Below are positions 60,111-64,000 of a DNA stretch of 64,000 nucleotides, piece by piece. The position numbers and the translations under genes are program-made. The notes beneath the pieces were generated by a model that was not told the origin of the DNA, made no database searches, and saw nothing but the letters and a program-made list of their open reading frames with translations. The stretch is taken from NCBI GenBank assembly GCA_003255025.1, contig QANY01000319.1, positions 62,001 to 126,000 on the forward strand. The letters are read 5' to 3'. Source of the stretch: Datisca glomerata. Taxonomy: Eukaryota > Streptophyta > Magnoliopsida > Cucurbitales > Datiscaceae. Each line of letters starts with the position of its first letter. The stretch's first letter is position 1.

Positions 60111-62410
60111 TATATAGTTAATATCATAGAACCCTCCTGCACTTTGATCCAAAATCAAGTTATCCCCTAAATTTTAACATCTTCTCTATTGATCATTAAA
60201 ATTTCTCTATCCATCACGAAGTTTCCTTGTCCATCAGAATCATGTTAAAGGATGTAAATTAATACTGGATTTTTAAATTCTAAGAGTACTTAATATTTTA
60301 TCTTGTTATCTAGGATTGAAATTCTTTCTTATTACTCATCATCCAATTAAAATTAAGAAATACAAGTTGGACAAAATGTAAGTTTTGGTTTGTATTGCAT
60401 CTTTCGCTGCACTTTTGGCGTTTTTGGTATGTCAAGACGTGAATTGGTAGTGTTACTTTTGATTAATTTTGATCAATCTTATAGCATTACGTATAGTTTC
60501 TTTTTGTTATTTTTTTAATCCAAATTTCGGACCTTTGTTCTTCGTTGGTGGATTTAAAAGATTAAATTAATTAAACTATTAGATAAATAGTTAATGTTGA
60601 AGATTTGTTAAATTTTAGTATTAATATATTTAGTGTGCTGCTGAATACATGACTCATATTGTTATTGATAAGCCAATATTCTCATAAAGACACTCGCTCA
60701 TTTAACTACAGTAAAGATAACTTAACATTCTTTGGTATCTTTTTTCTTAATTTCCCTTCCATTTTCTGCCTCCATTTTCATTTATTTATTCATCTTCTTT
60801 CCTTACATAATTTTTAATTCCCTAATTACGTGGATGCTAGTTTATTGTGGGGGCATGAAATATCCTCTCAAATTAGGCAAATCAATTTTCATGGTAATCA
60901 GGCATGTCATCTTTACAGATTCTTGCTACTGTTAATCCTAGAATAAGAACTCTTGTTCTTCCACCTGGGTAAATTCTGATAAAATTAAAGATATATTATA
61001 CATGATTTTTAAAATAAAATGATAAAATTAGTTTCAAAAAATCTTACTGATGGAACAGAACTAAGCCAATACAGTTCGTTCTTTCCATTTTATTGTTCGG
61101 TTCCTTCGACAAACAAGAATAATCAAATTTTCAATTATCTACAAATATAAAACAGCACAATCAAACGACACTACAACAGATGTGTGCTTCTGTAGCACAC
61201 TACGACAACATTTTCTATCAAAACGCTAAGAGAAGCTAGCGCGGGGACAAAAATTACCCAACCCGCCTAAAGTTGGACCTTCTCACAACTCTCTCTTTTA
61301 ACCTCTCTTTCTCTCAACTTCAACCTCTCTTCGAATGGCGAAGCTCCATGCTCTTAGGGCTCACAAATCTCACTATTTCATCTCTCTCTAGAAGCTCTAT
61401 TTGGTGAAGCTCTCTCTGGTGTATCTCTCACGAAGCGTCTTTCTAGTTCAATCCTCACTTCTCTCTACGACGAAGCCCCGCGCGTCTCTTTTACCAAATG
61501 AAAACTTGCCCCCTAACCCGCGTCTCTCATTGTAGCTCTCTCTTTCACACAATAGCTCTTCTCGCCAACGAGAACTCTCTCACAGTTCACTCTCAAAGCT
61601 CACAGAAGCTTATCTCGAGAACCTCTCTCTCTTAGCTACTTTGATTTTGTAGTTCAGAACTAGAGGTAAGGGTTTCATTCTCAAATTCTTGTATGATTTT
61701 AGTGATTTTCGTCTGATTTTGTGATTTTGTGTTCCTGATTTATGGGCATGAGTAAGTTTTGAAATGAAAACCCCCAATTTCTTTTCTGGGTTCTTTGTAA
61801 TCGGGTAAGTTAATTGGGGCCTGTTTGTTCAAGATATTTATGGTTTGCATTCTAATTTTCGGTAAGTTAATTAGCTTTGAAAGCTAATTATCTGTAGTTG
61901 GACTGTGAATATTTAGTGTTGTAGAGATTGTGTTTCTTCTTTGCAACTCTAAACTCTTGAGGGATCTTTAAAGGCTTGCAATTGTTACTTTTCATTGTAG
62001 TTTTATATATCTTCTTGATAGTTTAATTTCTATTTTAACTCATTAATCGATTAAATGGTGACCTTGAATGTGTGAAAATTGATTGATGTTCTTAGATGAT
62101 CTTTTATCCATATGACAAGCTGCATAGAGGGAAGTAATGTTAGATGGTGAGAATAGCTTGGACCCTAATATTTTTTCTTACACTCTTACAATGAGAGAAA
62201 TGAAGGAGGATGATCAATGATTGCTAGGTAGTGGAAAATGTAATATAATGTAGCTCTGCATCTATGTCAATATCTTTCATCCCCACTTTTTCCCTCTTTG
62301 AAATCGGAAGATTTTGAGTATATCATTAGGCATATCGTCCATGAAAGTTACCTCTAAGATGACATTGCTTTCAGAACTAAAAGTATTGCTTTCACACTCT
62401 TTCTGTCATT

Positions 62411-62448
<38 letters not shown>

Positions 62449-62455
62449 GAGTAGG
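60111..62455. other. Intergenic DNA, possible transcript start near 61.3-61.7 kb
   Basis: 60.1-61.1 kb is AT-rich with nothing recognised. 61240-61665 is rich in CTCTC and ends in AACTAGAG followed by GTAAGGGTTT, which looks like a non-coding first exon and donor. No coding exon that would continue it is visible before the terpene synthase relic. CACTAC motifs at 61169 and 61198 could be the end of a CACTA transposon. Confidence 0.35.
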
Positions 62456-63238
62456 CATGCTCTAGTGCAACTTATTCATAAAGGCATGCCTAGGTTGGAG
62501 GCAAGACACTACATTTCTATCTACGAAAGGGTAGGCATGATGTTCTTCTTACCTTCGCAGAACTTGATTTTAACATGCTACAGAAAGTGTTTTATGAGGC
62601 TTTATTAAATGCTTATGAAGAATTTGAGAGAGATATTGGTTTGGAAAGAAGTTATCATATTCACTATGCAAAAGAAGCACTATGTAGAATCTCTCTCAAA
62701 GTTTGAATTATATATAGTGTAGCTATCGTATTATCTAATTCTTTCCCCTCTCTCTTTCCTTTTTGTGTTTTGCGATTAATAGATGAAAACGCAAGCTAGG
62801 TCTTATGTTGCTGAAGCTATTTGGTACCAAAAAGGATATGCACCAACATTGGATAAATATTTGAAAGTTTCATTAGTATCAGGTTGTTGTCACTTGTTCG
62901 CAACAATATCATTCCTTTGCATTGTACAGATTGTAACAAAAGAGGCCTATGAATGGGTGGCAAATGAACCAAAGATTCGTAAAGCTTCTTCCCTTATTGG
63001 TAGGCTCATGGACGACATCGTTACTCACAAGGTGTCATCTAATTATTATCTTCTCATATAGTTACTTGCTAGATTGTTAACATTAATGTTTCTTATAGAA
63101 ATGTCAAACAGTTGCCTGATTTATTTATTCAAGGTTCTTCTTCTTGTTCGCTAAATTTTTTTATGTACTTCGTTTTCAGAACTAAAAGCATTGCTTTCAC
63201 ACTCTTCCTGCCATTTATAGAGAGAGAAAGGGTAGGCT
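62370..63238. repeat. Direct repeats flanking the terpene synthase relic
   Basis: 62370-62457 and 63175-63238 share TTCAGAACTAAAAG, ATTGCTTTCACACTCTT and CATTTATAGAGAGAGA, then a GA tract and TAGGC. They match at about 50 of 53 compared positions and lie 805 bp apart, one on each side of the pseudogene. The left copy has a longer (GA)n tract (62414-62445). Confidence 0.85.
62456..63031 (+). pseudogene. Terpene synthase (TPS-a, sesquiterpene type) pseudogene
   Basis: Three pieces of a class I plant terpene synthase. Piece 1 (62456-62590) reads HALVQLIHKGMPRLEARHYI then, after a frameshift near 62530-62545, TFAELDFNMLQK. Piece 2 (about 62590-62679) reads KVFYEALLNAYEEFERDIGL and ends YAKEA. 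Piece 3 (62783-63031) is a complete 249-nt exon, the standard size for this family, from MKTQARSYVAEAIW to RLMDDIVTHK, covering the start of the NSE/DTE metal motif (DDIVT). Between pieces 1 and 2 the catalytic DDxxD segment is deleted. The intron before piece 3 begins CTATGT instead of GTATGT. The first and last exons are absent from the window. Confidence 0.88.
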
Positions 63239-64000
63239 ACAAAGAGAGTATAAGAGGACATAATGGAAGGAGATGATGTTTACATTGAGAGAAGGATCTT
63301 GCTTTCCATGGGTCCTGGTGGGCATTTATGTATGTCTTGTAAATGTTGATGCTCTAATTGCTTGTTATTATAGTTCGACTTCAATTTAATAGCAAAGGCA
63401 GGAAAGTTAAAGAAAATAAAACTAATAATTAAATTAGTATATCTTGGAATCTTGGCATACTATGTTTAGCGAACGAGACTTAGGATTTCTAAAATTACAT
63501 AATTGCTGACCGTTTATATCTTTATGGTAACTTTCTTTTTTCCCAATCTATGCTATATCTTTACATTCCTCTTTTCTCTACGATTGGTCATATATTATTA
63601 TTATCTATAAATTGCTCATTGAGTTTGTTGAAAGAATGTCCATTACTATTTTTTTGCTATACTTGTCCAGAATTAGGCTTACTAAGTTCCACTCTCTTTC
63701 GTACTTAAACGAAGAGAACTTTTCTCTTCTGCACATGGAGTCGGATTTGTTGGCCACTTATAAAGTGCATGCTTGAAAGAAATTTGTGTTGTTATTTCTA
63801 CCACTCCTTGTATTCATCATATTTTTGGAAGGCTTTTACAATCTGACAAACCCTCCATGCTTGAAAGAGATCCTGGCCCTTAAATATAGCTACGCATGAA
63901 TTTTCATTTTCTATGTGTCTTTGAGTATTTTTTTCTTCATTGTTGTTATTGTTTTAACTATGTTTAGTGGAAGAAGGCTGATAAATTTCTATACTTATCA
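63239..64000. other. Right edge, AT-rich DNA
   Basis: No final terpene synthase exon and no other gene recognised to the end of the window. Confidence 0.5.

Overview
The window reads as nuclear DNA of a flowering plant, most likely a eudicot. It is AT-rich, its genes carry many GT-AG introns, several products are plant-type (an SCC2 with a PHD finger, a plastid biotin carboxyl carrier protein, a TPS-a-like terpene synthase relic), and nested Ty3/gypsy and Ty1/copia retrotransposons fill the right half. I cannot name the species.

Left half (about 1-36 kb) is gene-bearing. SCC2, the cohesin loader, runs on + from 1976 to 15150 in 28 reconstructed exons (1798 aa). BCCP, the plastid acetyl-CoA carboxylase biotin carrier, converges on it on - (18141 to 16057, 7 exons, 292 aa). 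After a repeat-bearing gap comes the beta subunit of the mitochondrial processing peptidase on - (26975 to 23277, 9 exons, 527 aa). It is divergent from the cytosolic ribosomal protein gene RPS19 on + (28344 to 29800, 4 exons, 143 aa). The shared 1.4 kb spacer carries a telo-box and several site II (GGCCCA/TGGGCT) motifs. UDP-glucose 6-dehydrogenase follows on + (34496-35938, intronless coding region, 480 aa, intron in the 5' UTR). All five reconstructed coding regions keep one open frame across every junction. They are unrelated housekeeping genes and do not form a pathway cluster.

Right half (about 37-60 kb) is a retrotransposon graveyard. A non-autonomous Tat-type element (37364-41906) consists of two LTRs around a gag stub and long tandem-repeat arrays. 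Next to it is a broken Ty1/copia pol. That pol is split inside its RNase H domain by a 10.2 kb Tat-lineage Ty3/gypsy element (42808-53007) with decayed gag-pol, a second RNase H, tandem repeats and an antisense accessory ORF; the copia reading resumes at 53008. A third, inverted Tat fragment (57754 to about 60110) is itself interrupted by a MITE-like insert. Between them (53.3-57.7 kb) is AT-rich DNA with duplications and a Helitron-like 3' terminus.

The right edge (62.45-63.03 kb) holds a sesquiterpene-synthase-like pseudogene with an internal deletion, a frameshift and a lost splice donor. I found no clearly novel functional system. The most interesting observations are structural: nested insertions, a repeat-only non-autonomous element, a duplicated splice junction in the peptidase gene, a 24-nt terminal exon next to a microsatellite in BCCP, and a Helitron end signature.
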